A stretch of 64,000 nt of DNA from Loxodes magnus. Lineage: Eukaryota; Ciliophora; Karyorelictea; Loxodida; Loxodidae. Every line of letters begins with the position of its first letter. Positions within the stretch are counted from its first letter, which is position 1. The notes below the pieces were generated by a model. That model was not told where the DNA came from, searched no databases, and saw only the letters and a program-made list of their open reading frames with translations. Positions 63,812 to 64,000 of this stretch are shown in pieces. A program made the translations under genes and the position numbers. The stretch covers positions 310,001 through 374,000 of the forward strand of contig CAMPDV010000018.1 of the NCBI GenBank assembly GCA_946699065.1. Reading direction: 5' to 3'.

Positions 63812-64000
63812 ATGTGACCATCTAATATATGAAAGGGATTAAATCAAATTTAGTAGGTTGTAAGTGCAGGCATTAATGCTGCTAGAGATCCTCAAAGAGC
63901 AGACCTAGTTTCTTTGGTTGGAGAACTTACTGCGAGTGGAAGTTTAGATTTTGTTTAAAAGAAGATGTTGGAAAATCCTACAGGGAAACTTATACTTAGT
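63812..64000 (+). CDS. COQ4: COQ4 (ubiquinone biosynthesis), 5' part, cut by window end
   Basis: 63 codons from ATG to the window edge. After a short start (M-W-P-S-N) the sequence follows the COQ4 pattern. It has L-N-Q-I-Q-Q-V-V-S-A-G-I-N-A-A-R-D-P-Q-R-A-D-L-V-like residues equivalent to Q-K-A-L-L-A-x-G-S-A-x-x-A-L-x-x-P-x-R-x-D-M-V. Then come L-V-G-E-L-T (family A-L-G-E-T-T) and K-M-L-E-N-P-T-G-K-L-I-L-S (family R-M-L-x-x-P-x-G-x-x-I-L). COQ4 is a mitochondrial matrix-side protein of the CoQ synthesis complex. The next conserved block, E-R-P-R-I, lies outside the window. No long targeting peptide precedes the domain, so an upstream exon is possible. Confidence 0.8.

Noticed and set aside
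1-64000. Transposons, retroelements, viral remnants or CRISPR arrays
   Set aside because: I looked for transposase or reverse-transcriptase motifs, terminal repeats and spaced direct repeats and saw none. The only clear tandem array lies inside the Alba gene.
1-64000. Standard-code or TAA/TAG=Gln-only (Tetrahymena-type) reading
   Set aside because: Internal TGA codons interrupt conserved domains at Trp positions in the kinase, insulinase and other genes, so those codes do not fit.

Overview
The window looks like nuclear DNA of a karyorelict ciliate (Loxodes/Parduczia type). Three things show this. First, every recognisable protein reads through many in-frame TAA and TAG codons, which fall where related proteins carry Gln. 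Second, TGA has two roles: inside genes it sits at Trp positions (such as the V-W-D-N-G-I-G and G-L-G-L-W motifs of the histidine kinase), yet it is also the codon that ends each conserved domain (PARP, PP2C, insulinase, receiver, PDE). That is the published ambiguous karyorelict code (NCBI table 27). Condylostoma (table 28) is less likely because TAA/TAG do not appear as terminators. Third, introns are tiny: 14 inferred introns of 16-29 nt, eight of them exactly 16 nt. All CDS calls below use TAA/TAG=Gln and TGA=Trp or stop. Exon sums divide by three in every complete model, but starts and the choice of terminal TGA are inferred.

Layout. 0.4-8.4 kb: a coiled-coil gene, a PPTC7-like PP2C phosphatase, and an insulinase-type metalloprotease divergent from it. 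9.3-13.9 kb: a VTT/TMEM64-type membrane protein, two uncharacterised membrane proteins in a tail-to-tail pair, and a weak small gene. 15.3 kb: one tRNA. 16-20 kb: two uncharacterised proteins. 21.3-25 kb: a hormone-sensitive-lipase-like esterase tail-to-tail with a ciliate coiled-coil protein. 26-28 kb: a class I cyclic nucleotide phosphodiesterase. 28.8-36.6 kb: one 2,602-residue ankyrin-WGR-PARP protein. 38.5-42 kb: two tandem outer-dynein-arm docking (CCDC151/63/114-type) coiled-coil paralogues. 43.5-45.8 kb: a large uncharacterised protein. 46.6-50.8 kb: a membrane-tethered bZIP factor and a hybrid histidine kinase. 52-58 kb: a Pumilio protein and an Alba-RGG RNA-binding protein. 61-64 kb: an SK-type potassium channel and the 5' end of COQ4.

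The genes are ordinary single-copy cellular genes with no operon logic. Recurrent themes are second-messenger signalling (PDE, PP2C, histidine kinase, Ca-activated K channel), cilia (ODA docking proteins, coiled coils), lipid and mitochondrial metabolism (HSL-like, COQ4, VTT) and RNA regulation (Pumilio, Alba). Spacers are long (up to 3.7 kb), very AT-rich and mostly featureless. No transposon, provirus or CRISPR array was recognised. Because no codon is an unconditional stop, almost any AT-rich stretch here can be read as a protein, so genes without a recognised family get lower confidence.
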